Shown here piece by piece: positions 53,584 to 64,000 of a stretch of 64,000 nt of DNA. The notes beneath the pieces are model-generated. The model made no database searches. It was not told the DNA's origin and worked only from the letters and a program-made list of their open reading frames with translations. The DNA is from Mortierella sp. BCC40632. Taxonomy: Eukaryota > Mortierellomycota > Mortierellomycetes > Mortierellales > Mortierellaceae. The DNA is taken from assembly GCA_011634665.1 (NCBI GenBank), contig WAEK01000016.1, positions 1,216,370 through 1,280,369 of the forward strand, in the 5' to 3' direction. A program made the translations under genes and the position numbers. Within the stretch, counting starts at the first letter, position 1. The number at the start of each line of letters is the position of its first letter.

Positions 53584-53595
53584 CCTTCCCCTTTT
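53584..53595 (-). other. Polypurine tract of chromovirus copy 1
   Basis: On the minus strand, an A/G-only run ending GGGGAAGG lies directly before the TG that opens the 3' LTR. This is the expected plus-strand primer site. The stop codon of the last reading frame overlaps it. Confidence 0.7.
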
Positions 53596-56500
53596 AAAAA
53601 TTTAGGTCGTGTTTCTGCTTGTACTCGTCCACAGTTTCCTGGCAATGTGTAAGATCCTTTACTTTTTCCCATGTTGCCTCGTCTCGAGAGTAGCCCTTCC
53701 ATAAAATAAGGAACTGATGCTGCCGTCGATAGTACCGATAGTCCAGAATACTGTCTACTTCAAACTCTTCTTCTCCATCGATGATTTCAGGCTCTGGTTC
53801 TGAATGTACTGTTGTCCGAGGGCCGAGTGATTCTGGCGACTCTTCATAGTGTCGGAAACGATCCACATGGAACACGTCGTGTATTTTCATTGTCGGAGGT
53901 AATTCAACTTTGAAGGTGACAGGGGACAATTGCTGAAGGAGTGTGTAGGGTCCAATGAATCTCGGCTTCAGTTTATCTGATGGTCTGTTTTGGTCTGCTG
54001 GGATAGTGATATGTTCCGCGTTGAGCAAGACTTTGTCGCCTTCTTTGAAGCTGTGCTCGATCCTATGTTTGTCTGCGTTCCAAGTCTGCCTTTCCTGTGC
54101 GAGTCGAATAGAATCCTGGGCCTCCTTGAGTATCCTGCTCTGGTCGCTTACAAAACTTTCAACCTTGGGAGCTTTAGACGGTTGGGGTTGGAGTAGAGCG
54201 GATGGGATACGGGGATGGTAGCCCATGTTCAAAAAGAAGGGAGAGTAACCAGTTGTTGGGTTGACCGAGTTGTTGTATCCAAATTCGAGTGAAGGTAATG
54301 AAAGATCCCAGTTTGTCTGTTGTTGATCTATGACAGACCGGAGCATCGTTGTGAGAGTTTGGATTGCGCGTTCTGATTGTCCATCTGTTTGGGGTGGTGT
54401 GCAGTTGACATGGCTAGTCTTGTGTCCATTAGTCGATGTAACTCCTGCCAGAACTGACTAGTAAACTTTGTATCCCGATCTGACACAATAGTTGTTGGCA
54501 TTCCATGAAGTCGGAAGACATTTTTTGAAGAAGCAATGGGCCACGTCAACAGCTGTGTCAGTTGTTCTACTTGGTGCAAAGTGGGCCTGCTTTGATAGTT
54601 TGTCGACAAAAACTGTGATTGCATCGAATCCTCTCTCTGTTCGTGGTAATTGAACGACAAAATCCATTGTTACTGTTTCCCATCGCTGATCTGGGATTGG
54701 AAGTGGATGGAGGAGTCCTGTTGGTGCACGATTGCTATGTTTGTTCCTTTGGCAACTCTCACAAGTTCTGACGTACGTCCTGATATCATTGACTATCTGT
54801 GGCCAGAATGCAAAGCGTCTCAAGTTGTCGTAGGTTTTATCGAATCCCAAGTGTCCTGCTATGGCTGAGTCGTGTGCATCATGGATAAGTGAGTGGCGGA
54901 TGTCAGCATTCCTGGGGATACAAATTACTGATTTGCCTCGTCGTAGTACGTGGAGTAGGCCATCGAATATAGCATATCCTTGAGGTGGTTGTCCTTTCAT
55001 GCAAGCTGTAATAAATAGGCCATAAACGGCTGTCGTCTCTGTAGCTAAGGATGAGTCGTTTTCGAAGATCGCGGTCCAGAGCTATTTCCATGGAATTAAA
55101 ATCGACAGGTTGGGGTAGGGAGTGGTCAGGTCGGCGGGGGAGAGAGCGTCTGATACGATGTTTTCCGATCCTTTCTTGTACTTGAAGGTGAAGTCGTACT
55201 CCTGAAGGAGTTCCATCCAACGAGCTTGGCGACGGGTGAGCTTCGGTTGTGTAGGAAAGTGTCGTAGGGTAGCATGATCGGTGTATACAATGAAATGTGT
55301 TCCATCGAGATAGTATCGCCATGTTTTCAGGGCATGTACAACTGCCAACAGTTCCTGCTCATGTGTTGGATAGTTCCTTTCTGCTGAGTTCATTTTGCGA
55401 GACGTGAAGGCGACTGGTCGTGACTCTCCATTTTTGTCTATCTGAAATAGGACAGCTCCCACAGCAAATCCAGATGCATCTGTCTCCACGGATGTAGTCA
55501 ATTCAGGGTCAAATATCCTGAGGACTGGTGCTTCACTAACAGCTTTTTTGAGAGCGATAAAGGCTGACTCATGGCTGTCATTCCATTCGAAGGGGACGTC
55601 GTCTCCTAAGAGAGATGTCAGGGGCAGAGCTATCTGAGCAAAGTTGTTGACATAGTTATGGTAGAACTGAGCGAGGCCGATGAACTGTTGAACTTCCTTT
55701 TGCTTTTTGTTGGTCGAGGCCATTCTCTGATAGCTTTGACGAGTCCAGCGTTTGTTTGAATGCCATCCTTGGTGAGAATGTGTCCCAAAAACTCCGTTTG
55801 TTGTTGTAGAAATGAACATTTGCTGAGCTTTGCGTAGAGGCCGTGCTTCCTGAAGAAGAGAGAGAGAACTGTTCGTAGATGGTCCAGGTGTTCTTTCTTG
55901 GATTTAGAGTAGATTAGCACGTCGTCTAAGTAAGCTACAACAATTTCGTCCAAGACAGGGTTCAAGACGGTGCGCATCATTGAAGAGAAGGAAGCTGGGG
56001 CGTTTGTCAGACCAAAAGGAACAACATTAAATTCATAATGTCCATATCGGCAACGGAAGGCTGTTTTGTGGGTATGCGGTTCGTAGACTCGTTGTTGATG
56101 GTATCCTGATAAGAGGTCGAGTTTCGAGAAATACTTGGCACCTCTGAATCTGTCAATCAACTCGTCAATTCGAGGCAGAGGGTGGCGCTTCTTTTTTGGT
56201 GATTCGGTTGAGACCTCTGTAATCCACACACATTCTGAGGGTTCCTTCCTTTTTGCGAACGAATAGGACGGGAGCGCCATAGGGTGATGTGCTAGGCTTA
56301 ATGAACCCTTTTTTTCAACAGGTCGTCTAACTGCTTTTTTTAGTTCATCAAGTTCAGCGATTGAAAGTCGAATGACAGGTCGGACAGGTGGATCGGCGGT
56401 AGGGTCGGTCTCAATTCGCATTGCATCTCCTCTGTCTGGTGGGAGTCCATCAGGGGAGAGAGTCGGGAAATACATCAGGGAACTCTTCCATAACTATTTT

Positions 56501-57010
56501 TTCCGGATTTCAGGGTCAGCATTTTCCAAGGGGTTGGTGACAGGCTTGACATTTCCTTCTTTGAGTAGGGCAATAAAGACTTCACTACCAGGAAGGGCGG
56601 CGATGGTGTTGAAGTGCATGTGGCTAAGGAGGAGTCCACCAGAGGTTGTCGTTACTGAAGTGGGTTTGAAGCCGCGACATGTCCAGTGAACTGTCTTTCC
56701 GTTGTGATCAAAGACTAGTTTTTGTTCGTCTGCCAGTTGATATTCGGGTTGATGTCAGTGAGCCAGGGTTTACCGAGGATGATGTCGTATTTTTTGGAGG
56801 TCATAAGCGATAGTGTCTACCGTGTCAGTGTAATTATCGCGTGCAAGTGTAATGGTTGCCGTGTGGGATGTCGTAGATGAAGAGCCGTTAGGGGAGGAGG
56901 ACTGGGATGGGGTTGCACGACTTTACGGGGATCGAGTGTTGGGATAAAAATCGTTTGCTGATAACATTCATTTCAGCCCCGCCATCGATTAAAATCTTTG
57001 CAGGGGGTGG
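53594..57010 (-). pseudogene. pol region of chromovirus copy 1 (PR-RT-RH-INT-chromodomain), frameshifted
   Basis: Protease remains near 57010-56940 (LIDGGAEM; Gly where Ser or Thr is usual). RT lies at 56475-55630, with YLDD near 55920, preceded by a frameshifted stretch. RNase H is at about 55560-55100 (VETDASGFAVGAVLF, YTDHATL). The integrase HHCC finger is near 54920-54740 (HDSAIAGHLGF, CESCQRNK). The integrase core (MDFVVQLP, VSDRDTKF) is cut by frameshifts at about 54525 and 54390. The chromodomain (53780-53600: VDSILDYR, FLILWKGY, ATWEKV) is intact in this copy. The element cannot encode an uninterrupted pol product as sequenced. Confidence 0.88.
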
Positions 57011-57404
57011 TTGTTGACTGCGCCGATGAAAGTAAGGAGTCGTTGTTGAGCCTTTGCAATAGTGAAGCTATGAAGACCCAATCCTTTCTTTTTCTTCGGT
57101 TTGTGTGTTGACTCTGGCGATGGGTCTAGCTGTAATTCAGGAGCAGGTGGGTCCAGGTCCACTTTGTCACTAATACAAGCCTTCTCCTCAGTCTTTGACG
57201 ACGTTGGCATTGGTTCATGGATGTTTGTGTGGGCCTTGGTTGGGTCGTGAGTATTATTGTCATTATTTTTCTGAGGAGTGGACGAAGTAGAGTTGAATAC
57301 TTTTTTATTTTTATTCGCTTGAGAACTTAACTCTGGTCTTGGAACACTCCCCTGATCCAGGTGGATAGGAGAGGGGGTTTCAGCAACTAAGCCCTGGACT
57401 GATC

Positions 57405-58330
57405 TTAATTGCTGGGGCCTTTTCCCTGCTCGGGCTGAGGGGGAGAGGTCTCTTCGGATTCTATGTTGTTGAAACGTTTTCCACTGCGACATTCGTTAGC
57501 CATATGTCCATCATCCTTGCGGCAGCGGAAGCAAGCTCCTCGTTGGCGGAGTCGCTCGCGTTCTTGTGGCGATAGTTTGGGTGTTGATGAGGGGCGGGGA
57601 AGAGAACTGTCGACGAAGGGCGTTAAGTTCGGTCCTGAGGTTATCAATTTCCATAGCCATCGGGTCTTTTTTTGAGTACTGTTGGAACCGGAGGGGAAGA
57701 GGGACCATGGTGATTATCGTGGGAGAAATAACTGGAGGGGGTAGAGGATATCGTGGACGATTGTTGCCTCGGTGATTGCTTTTTCAAGGGTCTTGGGTTG
57801 GCGTAGTCGAACCTGTTTAGAAGTTTCTGGATCGAGGCCACGAAGAAACCGGAAAAAGTGAAGCGTCCTTGTCTTCCTTTGGGATGAGACGAAGGTATCT
57901 TCTGAACTCATTTGTATATTCAGCGACGCCTCTTTTTCCTTGGATCAGATTTTCCAACTTTTAAACGAGCAGCGTGGACAGCATCAGGAGGCGTGAACCT
58001 TGCGATAAACGAAGCGCGGAAATTCTCCCAGGGGGGGTGTCAATCTTGATCTCAGATGTGCGCCACCAAGAGCGTGCGTTTTTTGTGAGGGCAAGTACAA
58101 AAAGTACCGAACCCAAAAGATTCTTGGAGAGCTGTAAGACAGTGAAATACTCTTCATAGCTATCGGCAAAATTTTTAGACACTCTTCAGCATCGATAATG
58201 CCACTAAAAAGGGCTCGGGCTTGGGCGGTTTGAGGACGGCGGGCAAGGGTTCTTGCTTGATCATTCGCGGCCAATCCTTGAAGAATGGAGGCGGAGGCGT
58301 CGGCTTCTTTGGCTCATGATGGAAAGGGAA
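57405..58330 (-). pseudogene. gag region of chromovirus copy 1, frameshifted
   Basis: Pieces in several frames match gag of copy 2: ...MIKQEPLPAVLKPPKPEP, YEEYFTVLQLSKN, FLRGLDPETSKQVRLRQPKTL and a C-terminal zinc knuckle. The knuckle reads CFRCRKDDGHMANEC, with one residue more than the CX2CX4HX4C spacing seen in copy 2. At least five frame changes fall at longer G, T or A runs than in copy 2. Confidence 0.85.
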
Positions 58331-58489
58331 GAAAAATAATCGAAAAGGGGGTCTTGATCTTGGGGTACTTGGGTTGGAGTCGTGGGGGTCCGGGGGGGTG
58401 TCAGGGTCGGTGGAAAGAGATTGTACCTTTGGGGGAGTCGGTGTCAGAGGGGTCGGTGGAAAGCTAAAGATTGCTAACCTTTGCTGCCA

Positions 58490-58852
58490 TGCAACAGTCA
58501 AAGGGGCCAGGGAGTCTTTTTTGGTTTGGGCAGTTTATTGCTAAAGATTAATTTAATGAGAAAGCTAACTATTTCGGGGTACGAAGTGGTTTGGTGGCAA
58601 ATGGAAGGGGGCGCGGCAGTGGTGCCAACTGCATCCAACCATGGGCATGTCTTTAGCTGCGATGTTTGGGACTTCCTCGACTCTGAGAAAAAGACTGAGG
58701 CAAAAAGAGTCCAAATAGTGGCATGCACAGGGGGGCGCAGATGCCAAAGTTGGACACATGATCATGCTGCAGCGGTGGTGTTAGCTGTGATGTTTGGTCA
58801 TTTTCAGCTCCGTCCCAAAAAATACTGAGCGCAAAAGAGAGTCCGCGCCAAT
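58490..58852 (-). repeat. Chromovirus copy 1, 5' LTR (LTR b), divergent long variant
   Basis: It starts ATGCAACAGTCAAAGG and follows LTR a for about 150 bp. It then carries changed and extra sequence (CATCCAACCATGGGCATG through GATGTTTGGTC) and reaches about 360 bp. The TATA region of LTR a (TATTTATAC) is replaced by TATTTCGGGGTAC. The right end is uncertain by a few bases because LTR c follows at once. Confidence 0.7.
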
Positions 58853-58853
58853 A

Positions 58854-59037
58854 GCAACAGTCAGAGGCCAGGGAGTCTTTGGTTTGGGCAGTTTATTGCT
58901 AAAGATTAAAGTAATGAGAAAGCTAACTATTTATACAAGTGGTTTGGTGGCAAATGGAAGGGGGCGCGGCAGTGGTGGCAACTGGACAGTCACAAAAATA
59001 GTGGCAAAGGGCGCAGCTTGAAGAGGACACTGTCGCA
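58854..59037 (-). repeat. Chromovirus copy 2, 3' LTR (LTR c)
   Basis: 184 bp, nearly identical to LTR a. It differs by two extra A in the CACAAAAATAG run and by its first base (AGCAACAG rather than TGCAACAG) where it meets LTR b. Confidence 0.85.
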
Positions 59038-59057
59038 CCTTCCCCTTTTTTAAAAAT

Positions 59058-62000
59058 TTAGGTCGTGTTTCTGCTTGTACTCGTCCACAGTTTCCTGGCA
59101 ATGTGTAAGATCCTTTTTTTTTTTCCCATGTTGCCTCGTCTCGAGAGTAGCCCCTTCCATAAAATAAGGAACTGATGCTGCCGTCGATAGTACCGATAGT
59201 CCAGAATACTGTCTACTTCAAACTCTTCTTCTCCATCGATGATTTCAGGCTCTGGTTCTGAATGTACTGTTGTCCGAGGGCCGAGTGATTCTGGCGACTC
59301 TTCATAGTGTCGGAAACGATCCACATGGAACACGTCGTGTATTTTCATTGTCGGAGGTAATTCAACTTTGAAGGTGACAGGGGACAATTGCTGAAGGAGT
59401 GTGTAGGGTCCAATGAATCTCGGCTTCAGTTTATCTGATGGTCTGTTTTGGTCTGCTGGGATAGTGATATGTTCCGCGTTGAGCAAGACTTTGTCGCCTT
59501 CTTTGAAGCTGTGCTCGATCCTATGTTTGTCTGCGTTCCAAGTCTGCCTTTCCTGTGCGAGTCGAATAGAATCCTGGGCCTCCTTGAGTATCCTGCTCTG
59601 GTCGCTTACAAAACTTTCAACCTTGGGAGCTTTTAGACGGTTGGGGTTGGAGTAGAGCGGATGGGATACGGGGATGGTAGCCCATGTTCAAAAAGAAGGG
59701 AGAGTAACCAGTTGTTGGGTTGACCGAGTTGTTGTATCCAAATTCGAGTGAAGGTAATGAAAGATCCCAGTTTGTCTGTTGTTGATCTATGACAGACCGG
59801 AGCATCGTTGTGAGAGTTTGGATTGCGCGTTCTGATTGTCCATCTGTTTGGGGGTGGTGTGCAGTTGACATGGCTAGTCTTGTGTCCATTAGTCGATGTA
59901 ACTCCTGCCAGAACTGACTAGTAAACTTTGTATCCCGATCTGACACAATAGTTGTTGGCATTCCATGAAGTCGGAAGACATTTTTGAAGAAGCAATGGGC
60001 CACGTCAACAGCTGTGTCAGTTGTTCTACTTGGTGCAAAGTGGGCCTGCTTTGATAGTTTGTCGACAAAAACTGTGATTGCATCGAATCCTCTCTCTGTT
60101 CGTGGTAATTGAACGACAAAATCCATTGTTACTGTTTCCCATCGCTGATCTGGGATTGGAAGTGGATGGAGGAGTCCTGTTGGTGCACGATTGCTATGTT
60201 TGTTCCTTTGGCAACTCTCACAAGTTCTGACGTACGTCCTGATATCATTGACTATCTGTGGCCAGAATGCAAAGCGTCTCAAGTTGTCGTAGGTTTTATC
60301 GAATCCCAAGTGTCCTGCTATGGCTGAGTCGTGTGCATCATGGATAAGTGAGTGGCGGATGTCAGCATTCCTGGGGATACAAATTACTGATTTGCCTCGT
60401 CGTAGTACGTGGAGTAGGCCATCGAATATAGCATATCCTTGAGGTGGTTGTCCTTTCATGCAGCTGTAATAAATAGGCCATAAACGGCTGTCGTCTCTGT
60501 AGCTAGCTATGGATGAGTCGTTTTCGAAGATCGCGGTCCAGAGCTATTTCCATGGAATTAAAATCGACAGGTTGGGGTAGGGAGTGGTCAGGTCGGCGGG
60601 AGAGAGCGTCTGATACGATGTTTTCCGATCCTTTCTTGTACTTGAAGGTGAAGTCGTACTCCTGAAGGAGTTCCATCCAACGAGCTTGGCGACGGGTGAG
60701 CTTCGGTTGTGTAGGAAAGTGTCGTAGGGTAGCATGATCGGTGTATACAATGAAATGTGTTCCATCGAGATAGTATCGCCATGTTTTCAGGGCATGTACA
60801 ACTGCCAACAGTTCCTGCTCATGTGTTGGATAGTTCCTTTCTGCTGAGTTCATTTTGCGAGACGTGAAGGCGACTGGTCGTGACTCTCCATTTTTTGTCT
60901 ATCTGAAATAGGACAGCTCCCACAGCAAATCCAGATGCATCTGTCTCCACGGATGTAGTCAATTCAGGGTCAAATATCCTGAGGACTGGTGCTTCACTAA
61001 CAGCTTGAGGCGATAAAGGCTGACTCATGGCTGTCATTCCATTCGAAGGGGACGTCGTCTCCTAAGAGAGATGTCAGGGGGGCAGAGCTATCTGAGCAAA
61101 GTTGTTGACATAGTTATGGTAGAACTGAGCGAGGCCGATGAACTGTTGAACTTCCTTTTGCTTTGTTGGTCGAGGCCATTCTCTGATAGCTTTGACGAGT
61201 CCAGCGTTTGTTTGAATGCCATCCTTGGTGAGAATGTGTCCCAAAAACTCCGTTTGTTGTTGTAGAAATGAACATTTGCTGAGCTTTGCGTAGAGGCCGT
61301 GCTTCCTGAGAGAGAGAGAACTGTTCGTAGATGGTCCAGGTGTTCTTTCTTGGATTTAGAGTAGATTAGCACGTCGTCTAAGTAAGCTACAACAATTTCG
61401 TCCAAGACAGGGTTCAAGACGGTGCGCATCATTGAAGAGAAGGAAGCTGGGGCGTTTGTCAGACCAAAAAGGAACAACATTAAATTCATAATGTCCATAT
61501 CGGCAACGGAAGGCTGTTTTGTGGGTATGCGGTTCGTAGACTCGTTGTTGATGGTATCCTGATAAGAGGTCGAGTTTCGAGAAATACTTGGCACCTCTGA
61601 ATCTGTCAATCAACTCGTCAATTCGAGGCAGAGGGTGGCGGTTCTTTTTGGTGATTCGGTTGAGACCTCTGTAATCCACACACATTCTGAGGGTTCCTTC
61701 CTTTTTGCGAACGAATAGGACGGGAGCGCCATAGGGTGATGTGCTAGGCTTAATGAACCCTTTTTTTCAACAGGTCGTCTAACTGCTTTTTAGTTCATCA
61801 AGTTCAGCGATTGAAAGTCGAATGACAGGTCGGACAGGTGGATCGGCGGTAGGGTCGGTCTCAATTCGCATTGCATCTCCTCTGTCTGGTGGGAGTCCAT
61901 CAGGGGGGAGAGAGTCGGGGAAATACATCAGGGAACTCTTCCATAACTATTTTTCGGATTTCAGGGTCAGCATTTTCCAAGGGGTTGGTGACAGGCTTGA

Positions 62001-62526
62001 CATTTCCTTCTTTGAGTAGGGCAATAAAGACTTCACTACCAGGAAGGGCGGCGATGGTGTTGAAGTGCATGTGGCTAAGGAGGAGTCCACCAGAGGTTGT
62101 CGTTACTGAAGTGGGTTTGAAGCCGCGACATGTCCAGTGAACTGTCTTTCCGTTGTGATCAAAGACTAGTTTGTTCGTCTGCCAGTTGATATTCGGGTTG
62201 ATGTCAGTGAGCCAGGGTTTACCGAGGATGATGTCGTATTTTTGGAGGTCATAAGCGATAGTGTCTACCGTGTCAGTGTAATTATCGCGTGCAAGTGTAA
62301 TGGTTGCCGTGTGGGATGTCGTAGATGAAGAGCCGTTAGGGAGGAGGACTGGGATGGGGTTGCACGACTTTACGGGGATCGAGTGTTGGGATAAAAATCG
62401 TTTGCTGATAACATTCATTTCAGCCCCGCCATCGATTAAAATCTTTGCAGGGTGGTTGTTGACTGCGCCGATGAAAGTAAGGAGTCGTTGTTGAGCCTTT
62501 GCAATAGTGAAGCTATGAAGACCCAA
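59058..62526 (-). pseudogene. pol region of chromovirus copy 2, frameshifted
   Basis: Protease is open at 62526-61900 (LIDGGAEMNVI near 62435). RT is split between two frames near 61465, where an A run is one longer than in copy 1; YLDD lies at 61373-61384. RNase H is at 60960-60500. Integrase is open for 280 codons (60459-59617) with the HHCC finger and the core motifs MDFVVQLP, VSDRDTKF and STAHHPQTDGQSERA. The chromodomain is cut after LILWKG near 59150 by an extra C. Different domains are intact in the two copies. Confidence 0.88.
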
Positions 62527-62830
62527 TCCTTTCTTTTTTTTTCTTCGGTTTTGTGTGTTGACTCTGGCGATGGGTCTAGCTGTAATTCAGGAGCAGGTGG
62601 GTCCAGGTCCACTTTTGTCACTAATACAAGCCTTCTCCTCAGTCTTTGACGACGTTGGCATTGGTTCATGGATGTTTTGTGTGGGCCTTGGTTGGGTCGT
62701 GAGTATTATTGTCATTATTTTTCTGAGGAGTGGACGAAGTAGAGTTGAATACTTTTTTATTTTTATTCGCTTGAGAACTTAACTCTGGTCTTGGAACACT
62801 CCCCTGATCCAGGTGGATAGGAGAGGGGTT

Positions 62831-63747
62831 TCAGCAACTAAGCCCTGGACTGATCTTAATTGCTGGGGCCTTTTCCCTGCTCGGGCTGAGGGGAGAGGTC
62901 TCTTCGGATTCTATGTTGTTGAAACGTTTTCCACTGCGACATTCGTTAGCCATATGTCCATCCTTGCGGCAGCGGAAGCAAGCTCCTCGTTGGCGGAGTC
63001 GCTCGCGTTCTTGTGGCGATAGTTTGGGTGTTGATGAGGGGCGGGAAGAGAACTGTCGACGAAGGGCGTTAAGTTCGGTCCTGAGGTTATCAATTTCCAT
63101 AGCCATCGGGTCTTTTTGAGTACTGTTGGAACCGGAGGGGAAGAGGGACCATGGTGATTATCGTGGGAGAAATAACTGGAGGGGTAGAGGATATCGTGGA
63201 CGATTGTTGCCTCGGTGATTGCTTTTTCAAGGGTCTTGGGTTGGCGTAGTCGAACCTGTTTAGAAGTTTCTGGATCGAGGCCACGAAGAAACCGGAAAAG
63301 TGAAGCGTCCTTGTCTTCCTTTGGGATGAGACGAAGGTATCTTCTGAACTCATTTGTATATTCAGCGACGCCTTTTTTTCCTTGGATCAGATTTTCCAAC
63401 TTTAAACGAGCAGCGTGGACAGCATCAGGAGGCGTGAACCTTGCGATAAACGAAGCGCGGAAATTCTCCCAGGGGTGTCAATCTTGATCTCAGATGTGCG
63501 CCACCAAGAGCGTGCGTCTTTTGTGAGGGCAAGTACAAAGTACCGAACCCAAAGATTCTTGGAGAGCTGTAAGACAGTGAAATACTCTTCATAGCTATCG
63601 GCAAAATTTAGACACTCTTCAGCATCGATAATGCCACTAAAAGGGCTCGGGCTTGGGCGGTTTGAGGACGGCGGCAAGGGTTCTTGCTTGATCATTCGCG
63701 GCCAATCCTTGAAGAATGGAGGCGGAGGCGTCGGCTTCTTGGCTCAT
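62831..63747 (-). pseudogene. gag region of chromovirus copy 2
   Basis: Probable start MSQEADASASILQ at 63747. The order is a Pro/Lys spacer, the gag core (CLNFADSYEEYFTVLQLSKNLW, SWWRTSEIKID), YTNEFRRYLRLIPKED, FLRGLDPETSKQVRLRQ and a standard zinc knuckle CFRCRKDGHMANEC at 62939-62980. It is less damaged than copy 1 but still in several frames. Confidence 0.85.
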
Positions 63748-63916
63748 GATGGAAAGGGAAGAAAAATAATCGGAAAGGGGGTCTTGATCTTGGGGTACTT
63801 GGGGTTGGAGTCGTGGGGTCCGAGGGGGGTGGCAGGGTTCGAGGGGAGTCGGTGTCAGAGGGGTCGGTGGGGGTCGGTGGAAAGCTTTAAAGATTAAAAT
63901 TGTACCTTTGCTGCCA

Positions 63917-64000
63917 TGCAACAGTCAGAGGCCAGGGAGTCTTTGGTTTGGGCAGTTTATTGCTAAAGATTAAAGTAATGAGAAAGCTAACTATTTATAC
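63917..64000 (-). repeat. Chromovirus copy 2, 5' LTR (LTR d), partial
   Basis: The first 84 bp (TGCAACAGTCAGAGG...CTATTTATAC) match LTR a and LTR c. The window ends inside it. Confidence 0.8.

Larger units (their letters stand above)
53401..58852 (-). mobile_element. Ty3/Gypsy chromovirus, copy 1 (degenerate)
   Basis: A full-length-size LTR retrotransposon in minus orientation. From its 5' side come LTR b (58490-58852), a primer-binding-site-like TGGCAGCAAAGG next to that LTR, gag, protease, reverse transcriptase, RNase H, integrase and chromodomain, then a polypurine tract (AAAAGGGGAAGG, 53584-53595) and LTR a (53401-53583). Domain order with integrase last and a C-terminal chromodomain places it among chromoviruses. 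It is broken by several frameshifts, most at homopolymers. Confidence 0.9.
58854..64000 (-). mobile_element. Ty3/Gypsy chromovirus, copy 2 (runs off the window)
   Basis: A second copy lies head-to-tail with copy 1, in the same orientation: LTR c, polypurine tract, chromodomain, integrase, RNase H, RT, protease, gag, primer-binding-site-like TGGCAGCAAAGG (63905-63916) and the start of LTR d. It matches copy 1 almost base for base, except for homopolymer lengths and a few small indels. The integrase frame is longest here. The 5' LTR continues past the window end. Confidence 0.9.

Overview
The window looks like nuclear DNA of an early-diverging filamentous fungus, most likely Mucoromycota and probably Mortierellaceae. 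Evidence: short GT-AG introns of about 60-160 nt, long Gln/Ser/Asn-rich inserts, intron-less nuclear tRNAs, and families that yeasts have mostly lost (a Rab32-type GTPase, muskelin, an ADAM-type disintegrin protein). The placement is an inference from gene content, not a database match.

Bases 1-46,900 are a gene-rich block with 12 protein-coding genes. In order: mitochondrial tRNA 2-thiouridylase (-, cut by the window edge); EFM5-type eEF1A lysine methyltransferase (+); Rab32/38-type GTPase (-); a large DExH RNA helicase (+); a 1573-aa polyQ protein with a Whi5/Nrm1-like motif (-); an AcrB-like membrane/FN3/coiled-coil protein (-); tRNA-Val(AAC) (-); an AVT3-type vacuolar amino-acid transporter (-); PER1 (-); a Gfo/Idh/MocA oxidoreductase (+); AIM32 (+); muskelin (+); mitochondrial EF-Ts (+); and a disintegrin-domain membrane protein (+). 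Exon joins were derived by hand from splice sites, reading phase and protein family alignment. Nearly all close in frame; AIM32 is one base out. Three gene pairs are divergent and share an upstream region: thiouridylase/EFM5, Rab32/helicase and PER1/oxidoreductase. Several genes serve mitochondria (thiouridylase, EF-Ts, AIM32), and others serve endomembranes (PER1, Rab32, AVT3, AcrB-like). They do not form an obvious pathway.

Bases 46,900-64,000 are a nest of retroelements. First comes a head-to-tail series of 3' ends of a poly(A)-tailed LINE family (47.4-50.85 kb); related ends also lie at 23.3-23.95 kb. Next is a poly(A)-only insertion with a 17-bp target duplication (50.85-50.9 kb). Two tandem solo LTRs follow; one is split by a tRNA-derived SINE and the other ends 12 bp before tRNA-Ser(CGA). 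Last are two head-to-tail Ty3/Gypsy chromovirus copies (53.4-64 kb) that differ mainly in homopolymer lengths, both frameshifted.

Long A/T homopolymers (12 to over 30 nt) are unusually common in introns, intergenic DNA and retroelement ends. The most interesting signals are the tail-only retrotransposition footprint, the SINE, LTR insertion at a Pol III gene, the LINE 3'-hairpin family, and a disintegrin protein without a protease domain.
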